Below, in pieces: positions 1-8,394 of a DNA stretch of 64,000 nt. Every line of letters starts with the position of its first letter. Within the stretch, counting starts at the first letter, position 1. Source of the DNA: JACMLX01 sp040384325 (GTDB lineage: Bacteria > Gemmatimonadota > Gemmatimonadetes > Gemmatimonadales > Gemmatimonadaceae); assembly GCA_040384325.1 (NCBI GenBank), contig JAZKJL010000006.1:248001-312000 (forward strand), in the 5' to 3' direction. The notes under the pieces are model-generated. The model saw nothing but the letters and a program-made list of their open reading frames with translations, was not told the origin of the DNA and ran no database searches. Both the position numbers and the translations under genes were made by a program.

Positions 1-2681
1 GGCCGGAGGTCGGTGCGGGCGAGCAGTGCTCGCTGATGGTTGGCGAAGTGTCTGGCGAGGGGACCGGGGAGTGCGCGGAGCGTCGCGCCCGAGGCGTCGC
101 AGGGCACGACGATGGCGGTGGTGCCGGTGTCGGTGTGCCAGGCGCGCACCTGATCACCGCGCAGCACCGGTCGCGTGAAGGGGCGGAGTGACGGCGGGAC
201 GTCGGCGTCGGCGAGGAGGAAGGCGTCGTTGCAGCCCGTCTTGATGCCGAGTGCCGGTGGTGGGAGCAGCGACTCCGTCCAGCGGTGGCCGGCGTCGCGG
301 ATCGCATCGGCGGCGGTGCGCACGTCAGATGGAATCAGGCGCCACGGCGCGCCCGCATGTTCGTTCGCAGCCAGCTGTGCGGCCGGCACGGTGAACTGTC
401 GTGGGGTGCCGCTGGCATCGGTGGTGTGACACTCCATGTCGGTGTGCGGCATGGCCTGCTCCGTGGTGGGGAGTGGCGCGCGTTGGACGACGATCGCGGA
501 TGGGTAGACGGCGGCGGAGAAGCCGCCCGAGGAGTGCGAGTGATCGCGGAGCAGTCGTGGGGTGCCGAGTGTCAGCAGGTGTTGTCGGAGCGCACCGGCG
601 GCGACGGAGCGCCAGAGCTTTGCCGGGAGGAGGAAGGCCAGCGTGCCGCCGGGTCGAGCGAGTTCCAGTCCGCGTTGCGTGAACGGAATGGCGATGTCCG
701 TCTGCACACCGAACGGTTGGTGTCCGGTGGGGTGGCTGGTGACGGTGGCGAATCGTGTGCGGAGGTTGGCGCGGGTGCTGGCATCGAGGTGGTGCGAGCG
801 TACCCAGGGTGGGTTTCCCAGCACGAGGTCGAAGCCGCCGGCGGCTGCGGCGTCGGCGAAGTGGGTGCGGAAGTCAAAGTCGACGGCGCCGCCGTCATCG
901 AGGCGTCGCAGGTTGCGGCGTGCCTGCAGCAGCAGTGTGCGGAGCGTGGCGAGGCGTCGGCGTTGTGCGGCGCTCGATCCCTGCCTGGTGCCGAACAGCG
1001 TCCGTGCGCGCGCGAGCCGCAGCAACTGGGCGCGTTCCTGTCGCAGGGTGGCGATCGCGTGCGACGTGACCTGTCGCGCCGCGGCGCGTTCTGCGGCCTC
1101 GATTCGGCTGGCCGCGTGTCGTTTCCGGCTGCCGGCGCTGGTCGCGTAGTGTTCGCGGAGTGCGGCGATGCGTCGCGAGGTGGTGGTGCGTGGGCCGGCG
1201 AAGGCGTCGTTGCCGAGCGCATCGCCGAGTCGGATGTGGTGGTCGAGGTTGGGGAGCGGGGCGATGTCGTTGGGGTGGGTGGTGTCGTCGTCGATGACGA
1301 TGGAGAGCCAGAGGCGGAGTTCGCAGAGCCAGACCGCCATCGGTGCGATGTCGACGCCGAAGATCGTGTGGGTGAGCACCTCGCGGCGGACGAGGTGGAC
1401 CGGTCGTGGATCGCCGAGCGTGGCGTGGAGGGCGGCGACCGTCTCGAGGGCGTTGACGAGCAGGCTGCCGGAGCCGCAGGCCGGGTCGAGGATGCGGAAC
1501 GTGGAGAGCCGGTCGCGCAGTGCGTTCGCGTCTCGCGCATCGACCGATGCCCCTTGCATTGCATCTCGCACGACATGCGGTGGGTGGCCCAGTGCGTGTG
1601 CGAGTGCGTCTTCGACCAGCGTATTGCCGAGTGCGGCGGGGGTGTAGAACGTGCCCGATCCGCGGCGTTGGTTCGTGTCCATGAGTGCCTCGAACGTGCG
1701 ACCGAGGAGGTCGGGATCGATGGCCGCTTCGGACCATGATGCGGCATCTTCGCGCGCGGTGAAGCGGTAGCGCGCGAGCGTGTCGAGGATGAGGGGGGTG
1801 AGTTGTGCGTCGTGCAATGCGGGCCGTCGCGTGCGCCGTTCGAGTGGCGAGCAGGCGAAGAGGCCGCCGTTGAGGAACGGGACGGCGCCGAAGGCGCGTG
1901 CACTGGGGGCGCGATGGCGGTGGGGGGTGTTGAGGGTGCCGAAGGTGAGTGGGGCGAGGAGGCGTGGCCAGAGGTGTCCGCCGTTGGCGAGGCAGGCTTC
2001 GGCGTGTCGGGCGAGGAAGGCGCGATCGTGATCGAGCCATCCCTTGGTTTCGAGGAACTTGAGGAAGAGCAGTCGCGCGACGTGGATGAGGGCGAGGGTG
2101 CGTCGATCGTCCGGTTCGACGCGGTCCGGCCAGGCGTCAGCCAGTTGGGTGACGTGCGTGTCGAGGGTGCGGAAGAAGCGGGCGCCGATGGCGTGGCGTC
2201 CGAGGAGGTCGTGCCAGCGGAGGACGGTGCGCGTCGGGTCCGGGTGCCAGGAGGCGGAGAGGGCGGCGACCGTCTGGGCGTCGGAGTCGAGCGGGTGAGT
2301 CGACGAGGTGGTGAGGACGGCGAGGCGTGGACCGCGGGTGGAGGAAAGCCAGCAGGCGATGGCCAGTGGGCCGTCGTCGGCGCATTGGAGGATGAGGAGG
2401 TATCGCCGCGGATCCGCGAGTCGGTCGAGGTAGGTGGCGAGGTGTCGGAGCGCGTCGCGCCAGCTGGCGACGGGGAGGCGTTCGACGAGTAGTGCGGCGG
2501 TGAGCGGGCCGCGCGTGATGCGTGTGACCTGCAGGTCGGCGGGGAGGGTGAGGGTGCGGACCGTGCGCCGGCTGAGCTGGTGTGCTTCGTCGGTGAAGCC
2601 GAGTGCGCGCGTGAGGGCGAGCAGCCCGGCATGGGTTCCGGTGGCGGTGAGGAGGGAGTGTGCTGCGCGCGTGGTGAGCAT
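1..2681 (-). CDS. Eco57I-type N6-adenine DNA methyltransferase (type IIG-like), C-terminus beyond window
   Basis: This frame stays open from an ATG at 2681 to the left edge, so about 893 residues are visible and the end is missing. Motif I for S-adenosylmethionine binding (DPACGSG) lies near residue 397 and the adenine-methylase catalytic motif NPPW near residue 623. A helical segment FLKFLETKGWL near residue 205 resembles the N-terminal part of Eco57I-type restriction-modification proteins. The predicted role is N6-methylation of adenine in a restriction-modification or related defence system. A nuclease domain cannot be assigned from the visible part, so it may be a type IIG enzyme, a solo methylase or a defence-island methylase such as a PglX relative. 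It is divergent from the LD-carboxypeptidase gene, 45 bases away. Family confidence is high; system confidence is low. Confidence 0.88.
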   Translation of the reverse strand, partial: MLTTRAAHSLLTATGTHAGLLALTRALGFTDEAHQLSRRTVRTLTLPADLQVTRITRGPLTAALLVERLPVASWRDALRHLATYLDRLADPRRYLLILQCADDGPLAIACWLSSTRGPRLAVLTTSSTHPLDSDAQTVAALSASWHPDPTRTVLRWHDLLGRHAIGARFFRTLDTHVTQLADAWPDRVEPDDRRTLALIHVARLLFLKFLETKGWLDHDRAFLARHAEACLANGGHLWPRLLAPLTFGTLNTPHRHRAPSARAFGAVPFLNGGLFACSPLERRTRRPALHDAQLTPLILDTLARYRFTAREDAASWSEAAIDPDLLGRTFEALMDTNQRRGSGTFYTPAALGNTLVEDALAHALGHPPHVVRDAMQGASVDARDANALRDRLSTFRILDPACGSGSLLVNALETVAALHATLGDPRPVHLVRREVLTHTIFGVDIAPMAVWLCELRLWLSIVIDDDTTHPNDIAPLPNLDHHIRLGDALGNDAFAGPRTTTSRRIAALREHYATSAGSRKRHAASRIEAAERAAARQVTSHAIATLRQERAQLLRLARARTLFGTRQGSSAAQRRRLATLRTLLLQARRNLRRLDDGGAVDFDFRTHFADAAAAGGFDLVLGNPPWVRSHHLDASTRANLRTRFATVTSHPTGHQPFGVQTDIAIPFTQRGLELARPGGTLAFLLPAKLWRSVAAGALRQHLLTLGTPRLLRDHSHSSGGFSAAVYPSAIVVQRAPLPTTEQAMPHTDMECHTTDASGTPRQFTVPAAQLAANEHAGAPWRLIPSDVRTAADAIRDAGHRWTESLLPPPALGIKTGCNDAFLLADADVPPSLRPFTRPVLRGDQVRAWHTDTGTTAIVVPCDASGATLRALPGPLARHFANHQRALLARTDLR

Positions 2682-2726
2682 GGCGCGACGGTAGCGTCAC
2701 TGCGTCGAAGGCTTACCATCCCGTTC

Positions 2727-3659
2727 ATGCAGACATCATCGAAAATGCGATGGCCCTCCGTGCCGGGTGTGGGTGCGCGGGTCGCGCTGGTGTGCGGCTC
2801 GGGGCCGTTGCGCGGCGAGTCGGACGTGTTGCGTGCCGAATCGCACGTACGGGCGCTGGGATGGGAGCCGGTTCGAGGTGCGAGTGTGCTGCGGCAGGCC
2901 GGGTATCTGGCAGGGAGCGATGCCGAGCGATTGCGTGACGTGCAGTGGGCGCTCGACGATGCGTCGATCGATGCCGTGTGGTGTGTGCGTGGCGGGTACG
3001 GGCTGACGCGAATTCTTCCGGACATTTCGCTGGTGCGGTTCGCGGAGGCACCGAAACCCGTGATCGGTTTTTCGGATGTGACCGCGTTGCATTGTGCGAT
3101 CGCGGCGCGGGTCGGTGTGGTGAGCTTCCACGGGCACACGGCGCGGGCGGAGATGCCGTCGATGAGCCTGCAGTCGCTTGCGGCGGCGGTGTGTCGTGAT
3201 GCGCAGCCGTGCGGCGAGTGGGCGGACGCGGTGCCGGTACGTGGCGGGCGTGTGCGTGGCCGGCTGGCGGGCGGAAACCTGGCGCTGCTGGCATCGCTGT
3301 GCGGCAGCGCGGACGGGATGCGTGCGGCCGGTGCGATCGTAGTGTTGGAGGATGTCAACGAGGCCGCGTACCGTGTCGACCGCATGTTGCGACAGCTGGA
3401 GCAGGCCGGGGCGCTGGCTGGGTGTGTGGGCCTGGCTGTCGGACAGTTCACGAACGTGCCGGCGGACGAAAACGCCGATGCCATGCAGGTGGCGGACGTG
3501 ATCGCGGAAGTCGCGGCGCGACTGGGCGTGCCCTGTCTGGCCAACCTGCCGGTCGGCCATATTGCGGATCAGTGGACGCTGCCGCTCGGCGCGGAGGCGG
3601 TGCTGGACGTGGATCGGCAGTCGCTGGTGGTGGACATGGGAATCGAGCGCATCTCCTGA
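2727..3659 (+). CDS. LD-carboxypeptidase (peptidase S66, LdcA/MccF family)
   Basis: The 310-residue product is the usual size for the S66 family. These enzymes remove the terminal D-alanine from L,D-linked tetrapeptides during murein recycling; MccF members instead cleave peptide-nucleotide antibiotics. The nucleophile motif GFSD (Ser116), Glu208 in VVLEDVNE and His278 in LPVGHI form the family's Ser-Glu-His triad. There is no signal peptide, so it should act in the cytoplasm. The ATG at 2727 was chosen because upstream in-frame codons would overlap the divergent methyltransferase; an ATG at 2745 is also possible. The rhodanese gene follows after 15 bases. Confidence 0.93.
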   Translation: MQTSSKMRWPSVPGVGARVALVCGSGPLRGESDVLRAESHVRALGWEPVRGASVLRQAGYLAGSDAERLRDVQWALDDASIDAVWCVRGGYGLTRILPDISLVRFAEAPKPVIGFSDVTALHCAIAARVGVVSFHGHTARAEMPSMSLQSLAAAVCRDAQPCGEWADAVPVRGGRVRGRLAGGNLALLASLCGSADGMRAAGAIVVLEDVNEAAYRVDRMLRQLEQAGALAGCVGLAVGQFTNVPADENADAMQVADVIAEVAARLGVPCLANLPVGHIADQWTLPLGAEAVLDVDRQSLVVDMGIERIS

Positions 3660-3674
3660 GCGAGGGTGTGGTGG

Positions 3675-4031
3675 ATGAAGAGTGCAGCGGAATTGTTTGC
3701 AGAGTCGAAGGCGCGGGTGCCGCAGGTGACGGCGGCGGAGACGATCACGCAGCGTGCGGCCGACAGCTCGCTGGTGCTGATCGACGTGCGCGAGGACCGT
3801 GAGTGGAACCTTGGCCACGCCGCCGGCGCCACACACATGTCGAGGGGCACGCTGGAGAGCAAGATCGACTCGGCGGTGCCGCGTGACGCCACGGTGGTGC
3901 TCTACTGTGCGAGTGGCAACCGGTCGGCACTGGCGGCCGAGTCGCTGGCGCAGATGGGATATACGAACGTGTCGTCGATGGCCGGCGGATTCCGCGCGTG
4001 GGTGGATGCGAACGGCGACATCGAGGGATGA
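3675..4031 (+). CDS. Rhodanese-like single-domain sulfurtransferase
   Basis: This 118-residue protein is one complete rhodanese domain. It has the LIDVRE strand near residue 36 and an active-site loop CASGNRS with Cys78 as the persulfide-carrying residue, followed by the AGGFRAW segment typical of GlpE/PspE-like proteins. It probably transfers sulfane sulfur in the cytoplasm; the acceptor is unknown. The ATG at 3675 has purine-rich sequence upstream; an in-frame GTG at 3666 would add three residues. It follows the carboxypeptidase gene closely and may share its transcript. Confidence 0.9.
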   Translation: MKSAAELFAESKARVPQVTAAETITQRAADSSLVLIDVREDREWNLGHAAGATHMSRGTLESKIDSAVPRDATVVLYCASGNRSALAAESLAQMGYTNVSSMAGGFRAWVDANGDIEG

Positions 4032-4104
4032 GGACGGCCGTGTGCCGGCGCGACGCGAGCCGACTGCGCACACGCGGTGCCTGCACCCGGTGTGAGGGGG
4101 GCTG

Positions 4105-4686
4105 ATGGACGCGCTGGTGGACGCGCTGCGGGCACACGCGCGGCTCGAGGAGGCAGAGGAGGAAGGGCTGCGGTGGGCCGCGGTGTCGCTGGTGTTGCGG
4201 GGCACGTCGCTCACCGACTCGGAATTGCTGTTCATCCGGCGCGCGGTGCGGGCCGGCGATCCGTGGAGCGGCCATGTCGCATTTCCGGGCGGCCGGCACG
4301 ATCTCGATGACGTGACGCTGGAGCAGACCGCGCGGCGCGAGACCTTCGAGGAACTGGCGTTGGATCTCGGTGGCGACGCGCACCTGCTCGGCGTGCTCGA
4401 CGACCTGCGGCCGCGGGCGACCGCGCTGCCATCGATCGCGGTACGACCGTACGTGTTCCGCCTGGCGCGGCCGGTCACGCTGGTGCCGAACGAGGAAGTG
4501 CATTCCACGTTCTGGGTGCCACTCGCCGCGCTGCGCGATCCCGCGCTCGCGAGCGAACATGTGTTCGACCGGGGTGGAACGCGCTTCCGGTTCCCGGCCT
4601 ATCGCTGGGGTGAAGACGTGGTCTGGGGCATGACCGAACGCATCGTGACGCAGCTGCTGGCGGTAGCGGAGACCTCGGGCGCCTGA
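4105..4686 (+). CDS. Nudix hydrolase, CoA pyrophosphatase-like
   Basis: The 193-residue protein contains FPGGR followed by the Nudix catalytic helix RRETFEEL (about residues 56-80). The run GHVAFPGGRHDLDD, with TARRETFEE after it, matches the CoA diphosphatase subgroup (NudL-like), which splits coenzyme A and related dinucleotides into 4'-phosphopantetheine and 3',5'-ADP. The subgroup is judged from motif resemblance only; other nucleoside diphosphate substrates are possible. A G-rich ribosome binding site lies just before the ATG. A strong hairpin lies 41 bases after the stop. Confidence 0.88.
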   Translation: MDALVDALRAHARLEEAEEEGLRWAAVSLVLRGTSLTDSELLFIRRAVRAGDPWSGHVAFPGGRHDLDDVTLEQTARRETFEELALDLGGDAHLLGVLDDLRPRATALPSIAVRPYVFRLARPVTLVPNEEVHSTFWVPLAALRDPALASEHVFDRGGTRFRFPAYRWGEDVVWGMTERIVTQLLAVAETSGA

Positions 4687-4726
4687 GCCGATGCCACGCG
4701 ACGGCGCGACGTGCTACTGAACACAC

Positions 4727-4761
4727 GAACGCCCCGCACCGATCGCCGGTGCGGGGCGTTC
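4727..4761. terminator. Bidirectional hairpin terminator between convergent genes
   Basis: A perfect 14-bp inverted repeat (GAACGCCCCGCACC and its complement) surrounds a 7-base loop. It lies between the stop of the Nudix gene and the stop of the lipoprotein gene that faces it, so it can serve both. There is no long T-tract. Confidence 0.8.
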
Positions 4762-4783
4762 CACGTCCAGCGGTGGCGCGGAA

Positions 4784-5626
4784 TCAGGCCTTGGGCGTGA
4801 CCGTGCCGGTCGCGAGGTCGAGCGTGAACTCGGTGCCGTTGACCACCAGCGGAACGAACTGGGTGCCGTTGAACGTCACCACCGAGGTGCGCGTGCTGGT
4901 GCGCGTGCCGTGCCGCGCATCGGTGCGGGTCACCGTGTGCGTGCGCGTGATGGTCCCGCTGGCCGGCCAGGTGTCCGGCAGGCGCACGGCGGCGGTCACC
5001 ACGTTCGCGATCACGGTCGAGCCCTGCATGTCGTACTCACGCTCCACGGCATTCGCACCATCCACCTCTTCCTTCGCGAACCGCGTACGCTGACGCTCGG
5101 CGGCGCCGGTGCCGTTGATCGTGATGGTCGTGTTGGCGCCCAGCAGGCCGGAGATCGTCAGGTCGCGCTCGCGCGACATGGTGCCGGCCCAGCGCCGCTT
5201 GGTGATGGTGCCCGAGAGCGCCCACTTGAAGTTGGCCGACGCGGTGGTGGTGGCGCTGTACGCATCCTGTGCCACACCGAGGCCATCAGCGTAGGCGTAG
5301 CTGCGGCTGTACGTGAAGGGGCCGCGCGCTCGGGTCACGCAGACGAAGCGCTTGGTGGTGGCGTCGAACGGGCACGGGTCCCAGCGACCGAAGCGCTCGA
5401 AGTCGGCCAGCTGCACCAGGCCGAATGCGCCACGATTGACCTTGAACGTCTCGACATCCTCGGTCGCGGCGTCGCCTGCGACGGTGGCGACGTCGAGCGT
5501 GGTCGCAGCGGCGACGGAGGCCGCGACGCTGGTCTCGGTGGGTGCGCCGGCATCGTCACCGCAGGCGGCGAGGCCGAGGGTCAGGGTCAGCGCGGTGGTG
5601 GCGCGCAGGATGGAGAGTGTCCGCAT
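4784..5626 (-). CDS. Lipoprotein of unknown function
   Basis: The 280-residue product begins with a lipoprotein signal peptide ending in the lipobox LGLAAC, so it should be anchored in the membrane through the cysteine near residue 22. The mature part is rich in Thr, Ser and Ala with many short beta-prone stretches and has no motif I recognise. Repeated TRT/RTxT patterns near residues 225-245 look low-complexity. The gene is monocistronic, with a shared terminator downstream and the manganese transporter cluster divergent upstream. Confidence 0.8.
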   Translation of the reverse strand: MRTLSILRATTALTLTLGLAACGDDAGAPTETSVAASVAAATTLDVATVAGDAATEDVETFKVNRGAFGLVQLADFERFGRWDPCPFDATTKRFVCVTRARGPFTYSRSYAYADGLGVAQDAYSATTTASANFKWALSGTITKRRWAGTMSRERDLTISGLLGANTTITINGTGAAERQRTRFAKEEVDGANAVEREYDMQGSTVIANVVTAAVRLPDTWPASGTITRTHTVTRTDARHGTRTSTRTSVVTFNGTQFVPLVVNGTEFTLDLATGTVTPKA

Positions 5627-5805
5627 GGTGGTCTTCCGGTTCGATGGGTGGTCTTGGGCCGCGACGGCCAGCGTGCTGGCGAGCGTCGATCGGGACAGCG
5701 GGGCAGACGCCGGGGTCCGGGCTTCGTTAAGGCGCCAGCCGACAAGCCGCTCGTCGCGCAGTCACCTCACGGCCGGCACTGGATTTTCTGGCCGGACCGC
5801 CGATA

Positions 5806-5823
5806 ATTTCGGATGAACGAAAT
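5806..5823. promoter_or_regulatory. Candidate metalloregulator operator upstream of mntH
   Basis: A perfect 6-bp inverted repeat, ATTTCG-N6-CGAAAT, ends 17 bases before the mntH start codon. It is AT-rich in a G+C-rich region, and a DtxR/MntR-family regulator is encoded two genes downstream. An operator at this place would repress mntH at high manganese. The assignment rests on position and symmetry only. Confidence 0.4.
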
Positions 5824-5840
5824 CACTTCTTCGGCTGACC

Positions 5841-7253
5841 ATGACCGTTCCGACCGCATCCGAGCCCGGCCAGACGCCGTCCACCCCGCCCTCGCCGCCT
5901 GACGACGCGCCCGCCGGCGCGGTCGTCGGCACGCTGCCGGCATGGCGGCGCACCCGCGAGGCGCCCTCGCTGGCCGAGGCCTACCGCTCGGTGCCGGTGA
6001 GCACCGGCAGCTGGTTCCGGAAGCTGCTCTCCTTCGGCGGGCCCGGATACCTGGTGGCGGTGGGGTACATGGACCCGGGCAACTGGGCCACCGACCTCGC
6101 CGGCGGTGCACAGTTCGGGTACGCGCTCCTGTACGTCATCCTGCTCAGCAACCTGATGGCGGTGCTGCTGCAGGGGCTGGCCTCCAAGCTCGGCATCGTG
6201 ACCGGGCGCGACCTCGCCCAGGCCTGTCGCGATGCGTATCCGCCACGCATGGCGTTCGCGCTCTGGATCATCGCCGAACTGGCGATCGCGGCCTGTGACC
6301 TCGCCGAGGTCATCGGCACCGCCATCGCGCTCCAGCTGCTCTTCGGGCTCTCGCTGCCGGTCGGCGTGACGCTCACCGCGCTCGACGTGCTGGTGGTGCT
6401 CTGGCTGCAGGGCAAGGGATTCCGTCTGCTCGAGGCGATGGTGATCGCGCTGGTCGCGGTCGTCGGCGTCTGTTTCCTCTTCGAGCTCTTCCTCTCGCGT
6501 CCCGACGTCGCCAGCGTCGCGAAGGGATTCATCCCCAGCGCCGACATCCTCGGCAATCGCGACATGCTCTACATCGCGATCGGCATCCTCGGCGCGACCG
6601 TCATGCCGCACAACCTGTATCTGCACTCCAGCATCGTGCAGACACGCAAGTATGCCGAGACCAGCGAGGGCAAACGTGAGGCGGTGAAGTACGCCTTCGC
6701 CGACTCGACGATCGCGCTCACCTTCGCGCTCTGCATCAACGCCGCGATCCTGATCGTGGCCGCCGCCACGTTCCATGGCACGGGCAACGAGGGTGTGGCG
6801 GAGATCCAGGATGCGTACAAGCTGCTGACACCGCTGCTCGGCGCCGGAGCCAGCACGATGTTTGCACTGGCCCTGCTCGCTTCCGGACAGAATTCCACTC
6901 TCACCGGCACGCTGGCGGGACAGATCGTGATGGAAGGTTTCCTCAACCTGCGGCTGCAGCCGTGGGTGCGGCGCCTCATCACGCGCGCGATCGCGATTGT
7001 TCCGGCGGTGGTGGTCAGTATCTTGTACGGCGCTCGCGGCACCGCCCAGCTGCTCGTGCTCAGCCAGGTGATCCTCAGCCTGCAACTCTCCTTCGCCGTC
7101 TTCCCGCTGGTGTCGTTCACGTCTGACCGCAGCAAGATGGGCGAGTTCGTGAATGCGAGGTGGCTGACCGTGCTGGCCTGGACGATCGCCGTCGTCATCG
7201 CATCGCTGAACGCCTGGCTGCTGTTCCAGGTCGTGGGCGACTGGTTCCGCTGA
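5841..7253 (+). CDS. mntH: Nramp-family divalent metal transporter (MntH)
   Basis: The 470-residue protein is a proton-coupled Mn2+/Fe2+ importer of the inner membrane. The first metal-binding motif DPGN (residues 78-81) is in TM1, and MPHNLYLHS (about residue 254) is the conserved TM6 metal and transport motif. About eleven hydrophobic segments can be counted. The first 55 residues are a Pro/Ala-rich cytoplasmic extension. The gene opens a chain with a stress protein 5 bases downstream and then an MntR-type regulator, which supports manganese as the main substrate. An AT-rich palindrome just upstream may be the regulator's site. Confidence 0.94.
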   Translation: MTVPTASEPGQTPSTPPSPPDDAPAGAVVGTLPAWRRTREAPSLAEAYRSVPVSTGSWFRKLLSFGGPGYLVAVGYMDPGNWATDLAGGAQFGYALLYVILLSNLMAVLLQGLASKLGIVTGRDLAQACRDAYPPRMAFALWIIAELAIAACDLAEVIGTAIALQLLFGLSLPVGVTLTALDVLVVLWLQGKGFRLLEAMVIALVAVVGVCFLFELFLSRPDVASVAKGFIPSADILGNRDMLYIAIGILGATVMPHNLYLHSSIVQTRKYAETSEGKREAVKYAFADSTIALTFALCINAAILIVAAATFHGTGNEGVAEIQDAYKLLTPLLGAGASTMFALALLASGQNSTLTGTLAGQIVMEGFLNLRLQPWVRRLITRAIAIVPAVVVSILYGARGTAQLLVLSQVILSLQLSFAVFPLVSFTSDRSKMGEFVNARWLTVLAWTIAVVIASLNAWLLFQVVGDWFR

Positions 7254-7258
7254 GCCTC

Positions 7259-7696
7259 ATGTACCGACACGTGCTGGTCGCCCTCGAGAACTCGCCCTAC
7301 GACGACGCCATCCTGCGCCACGTGCGCAGCCTGGCCGAGACCTGTGCCGCACGCGTGACGCTGATCCATGTCGCCGACGGCTTCGCCGCGCGCAACCTGC
7401 GCGAGCTCAAGTTGCGCGAGTCGGAGGAGATGCGGCTCGATCGCGAATACCTCGACCGCTGCGCGCGCGAACTGGCCAATGCCTCGCTCGAGGTGGACGC
7501 GATCCTCGCCTCCGGCGACCCGGCGACCGAGATCTGCGCGGCGGCCGAGCGTGAACAGTGCGACCTGGTGGCGATGGCGACGCACGGGCACGGCTTCCTG
7601 AACGACGTGGTCCGTGGCAGCGTCGCGAACCAGGTGCGACACAAGACGATGATCCCGGTGCTGATGGTGCGCGGCACCAAGCCGGAGGCGCGATGA
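7259..7696 (+). CDS. Universal stress protein (UspA family)
   Basis: This 145-residue single Usp domain starts with MYRHVLVALENSPYDD and ends with the family's nucleotide-loop region (MATHGHG then RGSVANQV) and PVLMVR strand. The glycine loop is slightly altered (GHG rather than GxxG), so ATP binding is uncertain. It starts 5 bases after mntH, and its stop codon overlaps the start of the regulator gene (ATGA). It is probably cotranscribed with both, linking it to metal or oxidative stress. The start at 7259 avoids overlap with mntH. Confidence 0.88.
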   Translation: MYRHVLVALENSPYDDAILRHVRSLAETCAARVTLIHVADGFAARNLRELKLRESEEMRLDREYLDRCARELANASLEVDAILASGDPATEICAAAEREQCDLVAMATHGHGFLNDVVRGSVANQVRHKTMIPVLMVRGTKPEAR

Positions 7697-8394
7697 CTGC
7701 GGCACCACGTCGCTCGCCGGCCATCACGCCCGCCCCGTCGCTGACGGCGCCGGTCGAGGATTACCTGAAGGCGATCTACGACATCCAGCAGGGCGGCGAG
7801 GCAGCCACCACCAACGCGCTGGCCGAGCGCCTCGCGCTGGCGCCGGCGAGTGTCAGCGGCATGGTGCGCCGGTTGGCCACGCAGGGTCTGCTCGACCACG
7901 AGCCGTATCGCGGTGCGCGCCTGACGGCCGCCGGCCGCATCGCCGCCCTCCGCACGTTGCGGCGGCATCGCATCCTCGAGAGCTACCTCGCCACCGTGCT
8001 CGGCGTGCCATGGGACGACGTGCATGCGGAAGCCGAACAGCTTGAGCATGCGGCGTCCGACACGCTCATCGACCGGATGGCGCGGGCGCTCGGTGATCCG
8101 CTGTTCGACCCGCACGGGGCGCCGATTCCCACCCGTGATGGCGTGGTGGACGAAACCCGCCACACAACCCTCGCCGACTGGCCGCTGGGCACCCGCGGCA
8201 CCGTGATGAGCGTTAGCGACAAGGATCCGGTGATGCTCCGTTATCTCGGTGAACTCGAACTGCGACCTGGTGCCATGGTACAAGTCCACGCCCGTGCCCC
8301 GTACGACGGCCCGATCGACGTGATGGTCGGCGCTGAACTCCGCCAGATCGGTCCCACCGCCGCCCGCGCCGTCCGCATCGCATCGATCGCGTGA
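7693..8394 (+). CDS. mntR: DtxR/MntR-family metal-dependent transcriptional regulator
   Basis: The 233-residue protein has an N-terminal winged helix (about residues 20-85), a dimerisation and metal-binding region (90-150) and a C-terminal FeoA/SH3-like domain (about 165-230). Ligand positions seen are Asp23, His92, Glu96, His111, Glu115, Glu118 and His119. Glu115 stands where iron-type DtxR has Cys, as in manganese-type MntR. It probably represses mntH and perhaps this cluster when Mn2+ is bound. Starts overlap on both sides: ATGA with the stress protein gene, GTGA with the permease gene. Confidence 0.9.
   Translation: MTAAPRRSPAITPAPSLTAPVEDYLKAIYDIQQGGEAATTNALAERLALAPASVSGMVRRLATQGLLDHEPYRGARLTAAGRIAALRTLRRHRILESYLATVLGVPWDDVHAEAEQLEHAASDTLIDRMARALGDPLFDPHGAPIPTRDGVVDETRHTTLADWPLGTRGTVMSVSDKDPVMLRYLGELELRPGAMVQVHARAPYDGPIDVMVGAELRQIGPTAARAVRIASIA

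Noticed and set aside
572..3544. A 990-codon open frame on the minus strand overlapping the methyltransferase and the LD-carboxypeptidase gene.
   Set aside because: It is Ser/Pro/Arg-rich with no motif. The methyltransferase in another minus frame has motif I and NPPW, and the S66 triad is on the plus strand, so this is a shadow of G+C-rich coding DNA.
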